From Buxus sempervirens (lineage: Eukaryota > Streptophyta > Magnoliopsida > Buxales > Buxaceae), in NCBI GenBank assembly GCA_947561395.2, contig OX387185.1, forward strand, positions 32,964,213 through 33,028,212: 64,000 nucleotides of DNA. The letters run 5' to 3'. The notes beneath the pieces were generated by a model. It ran no database searches, was not told the DNA's origin, and saw only the letters and a program-made list of their open reading frames with translations. Shown here one piece after another: positions 23,909 through 34,866 of the stretch. The first letter of the stretch is position 1, and each line of letters opens with the position of its first letter. Position numbers and translations under genes: made by a program.

Positions 23909-24107
23909 TAAGAAAGCTTTGAATTCAAAATAATAATATTAATAAATAAAAATAGAAGCTATCTCTAGAGTGGCCTCTAAGGGCAAAAAAGGCTTCAAGA
24001 ATTTCTAAAGCCAAGAAGGTTATAAAAAAGCCTACTAAGGAAAAGCCATTAATTAGAACATATATGGGATGTACCAGACAACCAAATCATGATTGGCAAA
24101 TTATGAT

Positions 24108-24126
24108 TTTTTTTTTGTTGATAAAA
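24108..24126 (-). mobile_element. Micro-retroinsertion: poly(A) plus about 9 nt
   Basis: A T-run followed by GTTGATAAAA (on the - strand TTTTATCAAC plus poly(A)) lies between two copies of TGGCAAATTATGAT (24094-24107 and 24127-24140). The TTTATCAA-A(n) end resembles the 3' end of LINE A (ATTTATCA then A-run at 12698-12714). Confidence 0.65.
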
Positions 24127-24257
24127 TGGCAAATTATGATTGGGACTATCCCAATTAAGATGGTCCCTAGTGTTTTTTCATGGTGTCCCAGAGTAAAGAT
24201 GGAAGGAACATTTATCTAATCAACTTTAAAGTTCAAAGCAGAAGCTGATTGTAATTG

Positions 24258-25244
24258 TATTTACTTCTCAAAACAGCATGGCAGATGAACAAAGGGCAGC
24301 AAGGAATGTGGGGGAAGGTGATGAAAGAAAAATATTTTCCACATGGAAGTTTTCAGAATGCTATTTTCAGGAATAGGCACTCTTTTGGTTGGAAACAATT
24401 ACAATCTGTTCAAGAGGAAGTGAAAGAGTGTAGTTTTTGGAGTATTGCTAGTGGCCAGCAAATCAGTATATTGGATGATAGGTGGGTTGAAAGAAGCACA
24501 ATGAATTCACAGGTCCAAGAGAATGGGAACAATTTCAATCTTCACACAGTAAACCAACTCATTGATATTGGCACAGGAATGTGGAATCGTGATTTGTTGA
24601 ACACCATCTGGGAATCTGGCACAGTCAAACAAATAATTGCAACCCCTATATCCCCTTCTATGAGGACTGATTGTTGCAATTGGATGGGAACAAGTAATGG
24701 TCTTAGTAGCATCGGCATATGATTTATTGTTGGGAGCACAAGACGAAAGGTTTGAACATGTATGGTTAACGTGCTGGAAGCTGCGATGTCCAAGATGTAC
24801 GTCTACAGATGTTCATGTGGAAGTGCCTAAACAGAGTGATAAAAACAGCTGAATTTATCCAAAACAGTGTTGGAGGGGTGGATAGAAATTGTGTACTATG
24901 CTCAGACAAGTCAGAATCTATAGGACATATCCTTCTCCAATGTCCTTTTTCTCGTGCAGTGTGGTTTAGGACCATAGATGGCTCTGCTCAAATGGTGGGT
25001 AATCAAGAATCCTTTCTCTTATGGTTTGATCGGATCATGAAGTTGAAGATTAAAGGTTAGGATCAAGAACCAATTGACTTTCTGTCTGGGATAGAAAATT
25101 TTGTATGGGTAATATGGAAAATCCGAAATGAGTTGTGGCATAACTCAAGACAACATCGATTGAACAGGCATGCCAAATGTACAACAATCTTCAGATCGAT
25201 TCTAAACTAATTAGGAAGCACTTTCTAGATAAGGCAAAAGTTAA
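24258..25244 (+). pseudogene. LINE B RT C-terminus and zf-RVT
   Basis: Reads KTAWQMNKGQQGMWGKVMKE, SFWSIASGQQISILDDRW, then after frame changes FMWKCLNRVIKTAEF and CVLCSDKSESIGHILLQC (zf-RVT cysteines and His), PFSRAVWF and FVWVIWKIRNELWHNS. Stops at 24720 and 25058 and a frameshift between. It continues in the RNase H piece at 40034. Confidence 0.82.
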
Positions 25245-25734
25245 TGTAAAACCCCAACCCTAATAATATCTTAATTTATAAGTTTAATTATTTAAAGTGG
25301 GATTATTAGACTAATTAAGCACTTGTGAGATGAAAATGAGGTGGATGTGGGTTATGCCTAAGAATTGGGGAAAACAAAGTGAAGTATGTTGAAGGTTCTA
25401 TTAAAGTAAGCTTAATTAAGGTTATGTTTAAATTTCAATTGGCTAAGGTATCCTTCAATTAGTTTTAGTGAATTGAAAATTAAATTCTGAAAAATTGATG
25501 TTAAATGTGAAAATTTAGCCTTGATGTGCGGACCTTGAATCGTGTGTTGAGCTAAATACCGCAGAAACCATTTGATAAAGGTTCAACGTCCGAACGTACA
25601 ACCTTAACGTTCGCGTGTCCAGTACAAAATTCACAGATTTATTGTTTTGTGACCAGATTCGAATTGCAATATTTCTGGATCTTTCTTAAACCCTTAGTAA
25701 CACCAATTTGGGCCAAGAGTACTTAGGGCACACC

Positions 25735-26480
25735 CCCAAGTAAATCTAAAGTATACCCTCCCAAGTATACTTAAAGTACACCCATGTATTACCCAAGGTA
25801 CCCCCCAAGTATACTTAAGGTAAGGTACACCTATGTATTACCTAAAGTACACCTATGTATTACCTAAAGTATCCCCTAACTATACCTAAAGTACCTCAAA
25901 GTGTTACCTAAAGTATCCCTCAATACCTAGGATACCCTCTCAAATATACTTAGAGTACCCTCTTGTATACCTAAGGTACCCTCCCAAATATACTTAAAGT
26001 ACCCCCAAGTGTTACCTAAAGTATTCCCCAATTATACCTAAGATACCCTCCCAAATATACTTAGAGTACACTCTTGTATACCTAAGATACCCTCCTAAAT
26101 ATACTTAAAGTACCCCCTTTGTATACCTAAGGTACCTTCTCAAGTATGCCCAGAGTACCCCCTTGTATACCTAACGTAAGCTCCCAAGTATATCTAAAGT
26201 ATCTCCTTGTATACCTAAGGTACCCTCTCAGGTATACTTAGAGTACCCCCTTATATAACTAAAGTACACCCCCAATTATACCTAAGGTACACCCCTAATA
26301 TAACTAAGGTACACCCCCTAATATACTTAAGGTACCCCCTTAATATAACTAAGGTACACCCCCTAATATACCTAAGGTATTCCATTAATATAACTAAGGT
26401 ATACCCCTAATATACCTAAGGTACACCCCCAATATAAGAGTACCCCTCTTGTATTACCTAAAGGTACCCCCTCACATAAC
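25735..26480. repeat. LTR tandem array, 20-22-bp unit (outer LTR)
   Basis: About 35 degenerate units of the form ACCTAAAGTACCCCCAAGTAT, rich in GTATAC, GGTACC and AAGTAC half-palindromes. The same array on the opposite strand in the inner LTR is at 32820-33210, 35625-36072 and 38580-38640, cut by two insertions. Confidence 0.92.
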
Positions 26481-27164
26481 TAAGGTATACCCAAGTGTTT
26501 AGTGGAATAAAAAATTTGTTGAGAGGCAACTTTGATAAACAAAAGAAAGGCATATAAAAGTATGCCCTAGCTAAATGTTTTGAGTGTTTTGAATACCCCT
26601 TCTTGTGTTCTACGTATAGAACAAGGGAGAAAGAGAGAGTGTAGAGGGCTTAGAAGCTTGGTGAAAAAGAAGAATGAGGAAGATTGAAGAGAAGTTGTGC
26701 TCCTCCATTAAACAAGTAAGTAGCAAACCCTTCCAATTAAAATGAGTTTACTAAATTTTTGAATTTCTCTCTCATAGGGTTTGGTTAAGCTGAAAATTTA
26801 CTTTCATGTTGGTTTTTGCTTCTAAAATTCGTAGGGTTTTGGTGGTACAACACTTCTGTATGGTTTTATATTGATTTGCTATGGATTTCCAAGCTACATT
26901 GATTATATTTCAGTTTTGGGTTTGAGTTTGATATGTTAAATGAGGTTTCGTGTGTTTAGATTTGTATTCATGTGGATTTGAGATGGATTTCTGTTTTAGA
27001 AGGTTCTTTTGAGCATGATTGGGATGTTTTGTGATCATCCTATTTGGTGTTGGGAAGGTTGGAAATGGTTTGTATGGATTTGGTGTTGGAAAATAGCCAA
27101 CCCAAGCTGGTGAATAATCTTGGAATTTGGTGATTAATCCTAAGCTTGAACACCCGAAAAAGTC

Positions 27165-27275
27165 ACTGTAAAGGCTAATCGCGAGATAGGATTAGCTCAG
27201 CGATTAATCGTGGACCTAATCGCAAAAGTAATCGCCCAGGGGCGATTAATCATGGAGCTAATCGTTAGCCCTGTT
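27165..27275. repeat. ATTAATCGC/GCGATTA word cluster (outer LTR)
   Basis: The words GCGATTAATC, CTAATCGC and TAATCGCCC recur about seven times in about 110 bp. The inner LTR carries the equivalent at 29605-29745. Confidence 0.8.
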
Positions 27276-28789
27276 TTTGACAGTTTTTCACCTTTTCTTC
27301 TCCAACAGCTTCCTAAACAACCTGAACCTCCTAAGTCTTTACTTAAGTCTTGTGTATTTAATGTTTCCATTTAATTAAGTCTTTATATGTAAATAAGGTT
27401 TTACACCCCATTTGGAACCACTAAAAATACTCCAAAGACCTAATTCTTTACCAATAAAAAGTCAACTTTCAAGTTCATGCCTAAAATTTCAGTTTTGCCC
27501 GATTTTTATCAAAAACCACTTTTGAGTTTGATACTCAAATGAAGGATTCAGAAGCTCATAAAATTACAAAAATTTGTCAACCCTTCACTAGACTACAATC
27601 CAAATTTGAGCCCAAAACTCCTAGTAGATTCATCGAGAAAAATCATATATCCAAAAAGTCAGCTTTTTTAACCAGACTTGGACTATTTCTCAAGGTCGAA
27701 AACTTTTTGTCTCGGAATCCATTGATTTTTGGTATGGTGAACTTATTGGGAATCCTAAGACTATCGCACTTGTCAAATATGTGTTTGGTGGATTTTATGG
27801 CTATCGTTTTGCTTGATTGAGATTTATGAAAATAAGGTTGAGATCTCTTATGTAATTTAACAAGGTGCTTAGCCTTGGTTTGATTGGCAGTGAATGGGTA
27901 ATCTCACTTGGCCTTGGTTGAATGGCAGTGGATGGAGAATTCCATACAACCCTGGTTTGTATTTTGTGGACTTCATGGTGTGTGTATTTTACTTTGATTT
28001 GGCTTTGGATGTGAAGTGATTATTGATTTATCTTACACTTATGAGTATTGATTTGATTTGGTAAAGGTATGATGTAGCGCCTCGGAACTGGGTTTGCCCA
28101 TAAGGGGCACTGATCTGTCCCCGAGCCCTACTTATATGCCCAAAAGAACCTAACTGATACAATCAAGGGCAATTACATAGTAATCATCAGAGTGCAAATA
28201 AGCATAAGAAGCATGGAATAAAAATTTTCTTTGTACAAAAGTCACTTATATAATAATCTCAAAGATGTGATACCTGTGTATAACAAAAGGGTAACTAAAT
28301 GCTTACAATATCTCTGTCATATGTACAATCACATACTAAAATCATAATCCAAAAGAGAGTTATTATATTCCCATTTACAATTCCCAAAAAAAAAAAACTA
28401 GCAACATATGGAGAACCCTACTATGGGCAATAGTAGTCCTCAGGCCTATACTCAGGCTCTACCTTTGGCTTTGCCCTATATCGTGCTCACACAGAGGATC
28501 TCAAAACAAATCCGGTAAAACAAAACATGGGTGAGACTTAAAGTCCCAGTAAGCAGCAAACATGCGTGAATAGAAGCAGTTTATGCAAGTTTATGACATC
28601 ATGATAATATTCTCAGATATAGGGTATAATCTCAAGTCAAAGCATCTAAATCGGATAACACATAGAATTAGTTCGATAGACCCAATCATTTACTACAAGC
28701 ATATCTTGGTAGGACTCATAATGTAAAACAAACCATTCGCGTCGTTTACTAGAACGAATGCCTCAATGCACAAACCAAGTGAGATTACT

Positions 28790-29075
28790 CATTCACTATC
28801 CAGTGAGATTACTCATTCACTGCCAATCAAACCCTAGGCTAGGTGCTTGGTCAAATCACATAAGAGAGCTCACCATACCTTTACCAAATCAAATCAATAT
28901 TCACAAGTATAAGAGAAATTAATAATCACTTCACATCTAAAGCCAAATCAAAGTAAAATACATACACCATAAAGTCCACAAAACACAAACCAAGGCTGAG
29001 TGGAATTCCCCATCCACTGCCATTCAACCAAGGCCAAGTGAGATTACCCATTCATTGCCAATCAAACCAAGGCTA
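28790..29075. repeat. Repeated short hairpins in solo LTR 2
   Basis: Units such as AGTGAGATTACTCATTCACT and AGTGGAATTCCCCATCCACT (28784-28845 and 28994-29070) pair their ends (AGTGA/TCACT or AGTGG/CCACT). Solo LTR 1 has a larger set at 39150-39300. Confidence 0.7.
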
Positions 29076-31954
29076 AGCACCTTGTCAAATTGCATAAGAG
29101 GTCTCAACCTCACTTTCATAGATCCAAATCAAGCAAAACGAATGCTATAAAATTCACAAAATACATAATTGAAGAGTGGGATGTTCTTAGGATTCCCAAT
29201 AAAGTCACCATATCAAAAATCAATGGATTCCGAGACAAAAAGTTTTCGACCTTGAGAAATAGTCCAAGTCTGGTTAAAAATGCTAACTTTTTGGGTATAT
29301 GATTTTTCTATACAAATCTAATAGTAGTTTTTGGCTCAAATTTGGATCATAGTCTAGTGAAGGGTTGACAAATTTTCTATAATTTATGGGTTTTTTAATC
29401 CTTTATTTGGGTATCAAACTCAAAAAGTGGTTTTTGATGAAAATTGAGCAAAACTGGAATTTTAGGTATGAACTGGAAAGTTGACTTTTATTGGTAAAGA
29501 ATTAGGTCTTAGAAGTATTTTTAGTGGTTTCAAATGGGAGGTAAAATCTTATTTACATGTAAAGACTTAAGTAAATGAAAACATAAAATACACATGATGG
29601 CCCTGGACGATTACCTCTATGATTAATCGCCAAGCTAATCCTGATTCGCAATTAGTCAACGAGATTAATCCTAATTTGCGATTAGCCCTTACAGTGACTA
29701 TTTTTGGGTGTTTTGGCTCAATATTAATCACCAAATTCTAGGATTAATCGCCAGCTCGGGTTCTAGAATTTTTTTTGACTATTTTCCAATACCAAATCCA
29801 TAAAAACCCCATTTTAATCTTTCGAATACCAAATGGGATGACCATAAAGCATCCCAACATGCTCAAAACACCTTCCAAAATAGGAATCCATCCAACATAC
29901 ATATAAACACAAGTCCAACCTGTGAGACATGGGAAAAATCAATCTCGTGACTTTCCGATCATCACACGAGATTTGAAAAATGGGAGAGTCGCTACCATTC
30001 TTTTTAGGTGTGAATGGACACCAAAATCATCAAAATAAGCAAAAAAGGTAAATCTAGATTAAAAAGAATTCCACTTTAAAATAAAAAATCCAGAGATGGG
30101 TAAGGGGATTAGATTATGAACGGGGGAAGGTGTTAGGCACCCTCATTCACCCACACAAGGTGGTTGCCAAGTGTTGTTCATGCTCAAAATAAAGAAAGCT
30201 TGCTAATTAACATAATAATAAAAACTTGAAAAAGGATTCAACACATGTATGATCCCTCCACATGAGAAGTCCAATGAATCTTAGACTTTCTTTTATGGAA
30301 GTATCACTTCTGGGACATCACCATTTAAATGGAAATCAAAGCAAAACTTGAACACAAACAAGTTTAAGACAAATCCGGAAAATTCGGTAAAAGATGAAGC
30401 CATTTGACCATAAATCATTCAAATCAAATTCAAATTGAATCAAACCAAATACATTTGAAAGATTATGATAAATAGAAGACTTATGAAAATTTTCAAGTAG
30501 ATCCGGTTAAAACCCTAAGAGTTATGCTCATTTGAAATCTGCTGTTGTAAATCGATAAAAGTAATAAGTGGGCAACTTTGGAAATTCATTTGGGGAGATT
30601 GGCTCCATATAAATCCGTGAAAAATTTGCATGAAGGAAGTATGTAGTGCCATCTTTCAAATGAAATAGGCTTCACACCCAACTCCATTCGGATGTGACTT
30701 GTGTGACCTCACGAACATGCCCAGAGGATCACAGATCAGCACAGAATTGTGCTATAGAGCAGTTCTGAGTAAATTAGTCACACAAGACACAAATAAAATA
30801 AAAAAATTGTAAAACCAACTGGATTTGAAATTAGACTCACAAAGGAAGACACAGAAATCAAAATCACTTAAATCAGACTTAAATCGAGCAGATGGTGGTC
30901 ATTCAAAGTGACAGGTTCAGCAATCTGGCTTGAATTGACCTGTCGACTTTGATCGAATGGTGTCAAAAATCCACTCCATAAAAATTGATAAAATTTTACA
31001 AACAAGAACTAGATAGTCTCACCTTTCACATGTCTTTGGAATCACTCCAAAATTCATTCGGATGATGAAGTTATGAGTGTCTGAAGTTAGGGTACAGATG
31101 CTGTCCAGTTTTGCCATTTTTAAGTAAAATCAACCCAAAACAGTGATCAAGTGTATGTAATCCATGCTATCCAAACCAAAATCATTTGAAAAAGTATTGA
31201 AAACCCTCCAGGAGGAAATAGGGTACGAAATTGGCTCACCATTCTCTTCGATTGGAGAGAATATGCCAAAAACCCTAAAATGGAGCAAAGATGCCCAAAA
31301 CCGAGAGGTTAGACCATGAGGTCTTTTATACTCAAAGATAAACTTGCTGGAAAATCATTAAGAAATATCCCAGAAATGCTTGTGGCCATTTATTTCAGAT
31401 CTATCACAATGAATAAGATAGATCCAAAATACAAGCCGATTCCGACAAAACGAGTGCTATGTGTGCATGTGTAAAAATCATCTCTCTAATCACAACATAT
31501 AGCATTCAAAGTACAATAATCAAATGGGGTTTTATGTCTAGGGTTCCATTCCCATTCTCGTTTCCCTTAGTTCTTTCTTCGCCTTTTTCGACTAGAAATA
31601 ATCTTAGGGTACTTTGAGTAGGGAATGGGGTTTCACACAATCATAGGCCATTCAAGAGGGTTCTATGACTAAGGGTTAACTCCCATTCTCGTTTCCCCTA
31701 GATCTCTCTTCACGTTTTACGGCTAGAGAGAGTCTCGAGGTACTTTGAGTAGGGAGAGGGGTTTCAAGCACAAACATTAGGCCATTATTCTACAGAAAGG
31801 TAGAAGAAGAGAACTGTTTCTAGAATTTAAGAACATAAAAGAAAAGGGGTTTTAGGCTTATCTGGGGTGCTGAAAGCAATGGGGCAGAGGTTTCCCTTCT
31901 TCACTTGGAGCTTTTCAATCTCCAACTCTTGGCCATTTGTTTGAGGAGAAGCCT

Positions 31955-31966
31955 CCTATTTATAGG
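31955..31966 (-). promoter_or_regulatory. Putative TATA box of solo LTR 3
   Basis: CCTATAAATAGG on the - strand, downstream of the palindrome island 32128-32280 in the LTR's own direction. Confidence 0.65.
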
Positions 31967-32127
31967 CAAATGCTAGGGTTAGGGGGAACTCTAATAGTAG
32001 ACACAAGGAAGTGTCTAGCATTATCCCACTTAACCCTAAGGTTATTTCTGAGATTTCCACTTCTTAAACAAGGGATAAGACAGTAAAAAGTGAAAACTTT
32101 CGAAAAACCCTAATTTTGAGCAAAATC

Positions 32128-32280
32128 CTTGTATCCGACAACTCAGGTCGGATACAAGCAATAATCTTTGTATCCGATGAAATACATCGGATACAATAAA
32201 AGTTATTTGTATCCAATAAAAGTTATTTGTATCCGATGAATTTTGTCGGATACAAGGAAAAATCCTTTTATCCGAATTTT
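32128..32280. repeat. Palindrome island of solo LTR 3, word TTGTATCCGA
   Basis: CTTGTATCCGAC (32128-32139) pairs perfectly with GTCGGATACAAG (32147-32158). Two more TTGTATCCGAT...TCGGATACAA hairpins and isolated half-words follow within 120 bp. Confidence 0.88.
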
Positions 32281-33344
32281 TGTGTTGGCTGCAAGAAAAC
32301 AAACTGTTTTTTAATGTTTTGGCCAATTATTCATCATTTTCGCGGTGCAATTTGGAGTGTCTACACAACCATATGAAACCTCATTCAACCCACCAAACTC
32401 AAACCAAAAACTGAAATGTGATCAATATAGGTTGGAAATCCATGGCAAATCAACAGAAAACTAAACAAGATAGTTATACAACCAAAACCTTATGAATTTT
32501 AGAAGCAAAAACCAACATGCGAGTTATTTTCCAGTTTAACCAAACCTTAGGAGAGAGAAATACGAAAATCTAATAAATTCATTTTAGTTGGAAGGGTTTA
32601 CTACTTGTTTAATGGAGAAGCACAACTTCTTTTCAATCTTTCTCATTCTTCTTCTTCTTCTTCAACAAGATCTTAAGCCCTTTACACTCTCTTTTTCCCT
32701 GGTTCTATACGTAGAACACAAGAATGGGTGTTCAAAACACTCAAAATATTAAGCTAAGGCATCCTTTTATATGCCTTTCTATTGTTTATCAAAGTTGCCC
32801 CTCAACAAGTCTTTTATTCCACTAAACCCTTGCGGGTACCTAAGGGTTATCAAAGGGGTACCTTAGTGTTATGAAGGGGGTACCTCAGTGTTATTTGATG
32901 GGGTACATTGGTGTTTCAAGAAGGTTTACCTTAATTATTCTAAGGGGTATACTTTAGGTATGCTTGAGGGGTGTACTTTGGTTATACAAAGAGGGGTACC
33001 TTAGTTATAGAAGGGGTATACCTTTAGGTAATACAAGGGGTGTACCCTAGGTAATATAAGGGTTGTACCTTAGGTATACAAGGGGTGTACCTTAGGTATA
33101 TTAGGGGGTGTACCTTAGTTATACAAGGGTGTATCTTAGTCATATTAAGGGGGTACCTTAGGCATAATTGGGGGGTACCTTAGTTATACTTGGGGGTGTA
33201 CTTTACTTATTGTAGACACCTGATTTTTGCACCCCCAAAATAAAGAAAAATGAAAAGTCAAATTAAAAGTCAAACCCTGAGGGGGTCAAAAATTGACTTT
33301 TTGATTCAAGTGAATTTGGCCATCAAATTTCATCTCATTGAAAA

Positions 33345-33565
33345 GAGCATTTCGACACGATTCCAACGCAACTGAATTTGCTGGAATCGGAGTCCAGATG
33401 AAAAAGATATGAGCTGGTCAAACTTTTGAGGAGCAAAAAGTTGACTTTTTGCTCGACCCCAATTCAACTGCCCAATTTGATCCCAGTGGATAGTATGTTC
33501 CGAGTTGATTCCAACGACACCAAATTTGCTAAAATCGGACATCAGACGGAGAAGTTACGGGCAGT
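33345..33565 (+). repeat. U3 sub-repeats of solo LTR 4
   Basis: Two copies, about 150 bp apart, of a segment like GATTCCAACGCAACTGAATT...AATCGGAGTCCAGATG. Related sub-repeats occur at 55920-56285 (- strand) and 60665-61045, and are a signature of this LTR class. Confidence 0.8.
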
Positions 33566-33771
33566 TGAAGTTTCAAAGAAAGCTGCCCATGTGGCAAAAC
33601 AGCAGTAAAAAAGCAGAATAGATGAATTAAATAAATAAAAGTAATCTTTTAATATTATTTTAATAAGAGAATCTCGTTTTATAATAAAATAATCAAAAAA
33701 TCGGATAAAAATCTTTAAATAAACCAAATTGAATAAAGGTTTGAAATCCAAACATTTTAAAAACGTGCTGG

Positions 33772-33947
33772 ACCGTATTTGAAGTACGGGTGAGGCATGC
33801 CCGTACTTCAACTACGGGCAAGCTTCTAGAAGAGGACGCGTGGCGGGACACGCGTCCCGTACGGAAGAATCTGCGATAATTGCAAATATTCGTTTTTCGC
33901 CCGTACTTGAAGTACGGGCAAGGCATGCCCGTAGTTCAAATACGGGC
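33772..33947. repeat. Palindrome island 1 of solo LTR 4, word CCGTA/TACGG
   Basis: Four hairpins: 33772-33791, 33801-33818, 33899-33919 (10-bp perfect arms GCCCGTACTT/AAGTACGGGC around one base) and 33927-33947. The TATA box follows 14 bp later. Confidence 0.9.
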
Positions 33948-33960
33948 ACGAAAATTTTGC

Positions 33961-33970
33961 CTATAAATAG
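33961..33970 (+). promoter_or_regulatory. Putative TATA box of solo LTR 4
   Basis: CTATAAATAG directly downstream of palindrome island 1; a pyrimidine-rich leader follows. Confidence 0.7.
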
Positions 33971-34745
33971 AGAGGCCACCCCCCTCATTTGAACAAGCCT
34001 TCTCCTTGGCCGTCCCCCCTCTCCTTCCTCGACGTTTCCACGTCCAAACTCTGCCCAAACCTTGCCACCCCAATACCTAACCCAAAAAAATACCCATTTT
34101 GCCCCTGGAGTGCTGCCCAACCTCCTCTTTCATATTGTAAGCATAATCAACCCATCAGAACCTTTGCCAAAACCAAGTTCAAGAATTCAAGGGGACGCGG
34201 AAGCGCTGCCAGGATTCTCGGAGGACCTCAATATCATCCAAACAAAGAGATAAGAGTGTGGTAATGTTTTCTTTTAAATTTCATTTCAATACATACATAA
34301 ACTTCTTTATTTAAAGAGTATTAAATTTCTGTTGCTTTATTACATTGTCTACTAACCCTTTTGTTTGTTGTTGATAAGATTCCTCTATACAAGTTTTAAT
34401 GTCCATATAAAAAGAGAAAGAGGAAATACAAAGAGAAAGAATGAAAATGTTATAAGATCCATTCAATGGATCCATTTGGAAGGACAAGAAGAATCCATCC
34501 TCCATGAACCATCCCCTGTAATTTTCCCTTTCCTTCCCTTAAGATTAATCATGAATCACTATAGGAAGGTGTGGTTTTCCAAATAAAAAAAAAAGGGGGA
34601 CAAAAGGAAGAAGAAAAATGACATTTTGAAACAAATGAAGTAAGCACAGAATCTGGAGAAGCTGGAAACTTCAACCTCAATTGCAGAAAGCTCCTAAGAA
34701 GGCTACGGGATTGATCCCAAACAGAATCGGCAGCAAAAGTGCAGA

Positions 34746-34866
34746 ATAAGCCTCGCCCGTATACTCAGAGCGGTTCAGGCCTGCCCGTAGTTAACCTACG
34801 GTCCGACCTGAACCGTATTAAAATTACGGTTCAGCCCGGACCGTAAATGAAATACGGTCAAGACTG
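34746..34866. repeat. Palindrome island 2 of solo LTR 4, same word
   Basis: CCCGTAGTTAACCTACGG, ACCGTATTAAAATTACGGT and ACCGTAAATGAAATACGGT lie in succession, re-using the CCGTA/TACGG word of island 1 about 0.8 kb downstream of the TATA box. Confidence 0.87.

Larger units (their letters stand above)
29921..32365 (-). mobile_element. Solo LTR 3 (TGTAGACAC class) in solo LTR 2
   Basis: Minus strand starts TGTAGACACTCCAAATTGCA at 32365 and ends CCCATGTCTCACA at 29921. Target duplication CAACC at 29916-29920 and 32366-32370. 2445 bp, no coding region. TATA box CCTATAAATAGG on the - strand at 31955-31966. A GTAGCGACTC motif near its 3' end is shared with the other members of this class. Confidence 0.88.

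Noticed and set aside
23420-23933. Several overlapping open frames of 66-165 codons on both strands
   Set aside because: They consist of His-Thr or Cys-Val runs produced by the (CA)n tract and its neighbouring duplication.
24246-24257. Start of the gypsy-like 5' LTR (TGATTGTAATTGTATTTA resembles GTGATATATTGTATTTA)
   Set aside because: The sequence further left does not match 43762-43959, so the short resemblance is probably chance.
33812-34264. Frames of about 90-100 codons around 34 kb
   Set aside because: They fall on the palindrome island and pyrimidine-rich leader of solo LTR 4; composition, not coding.
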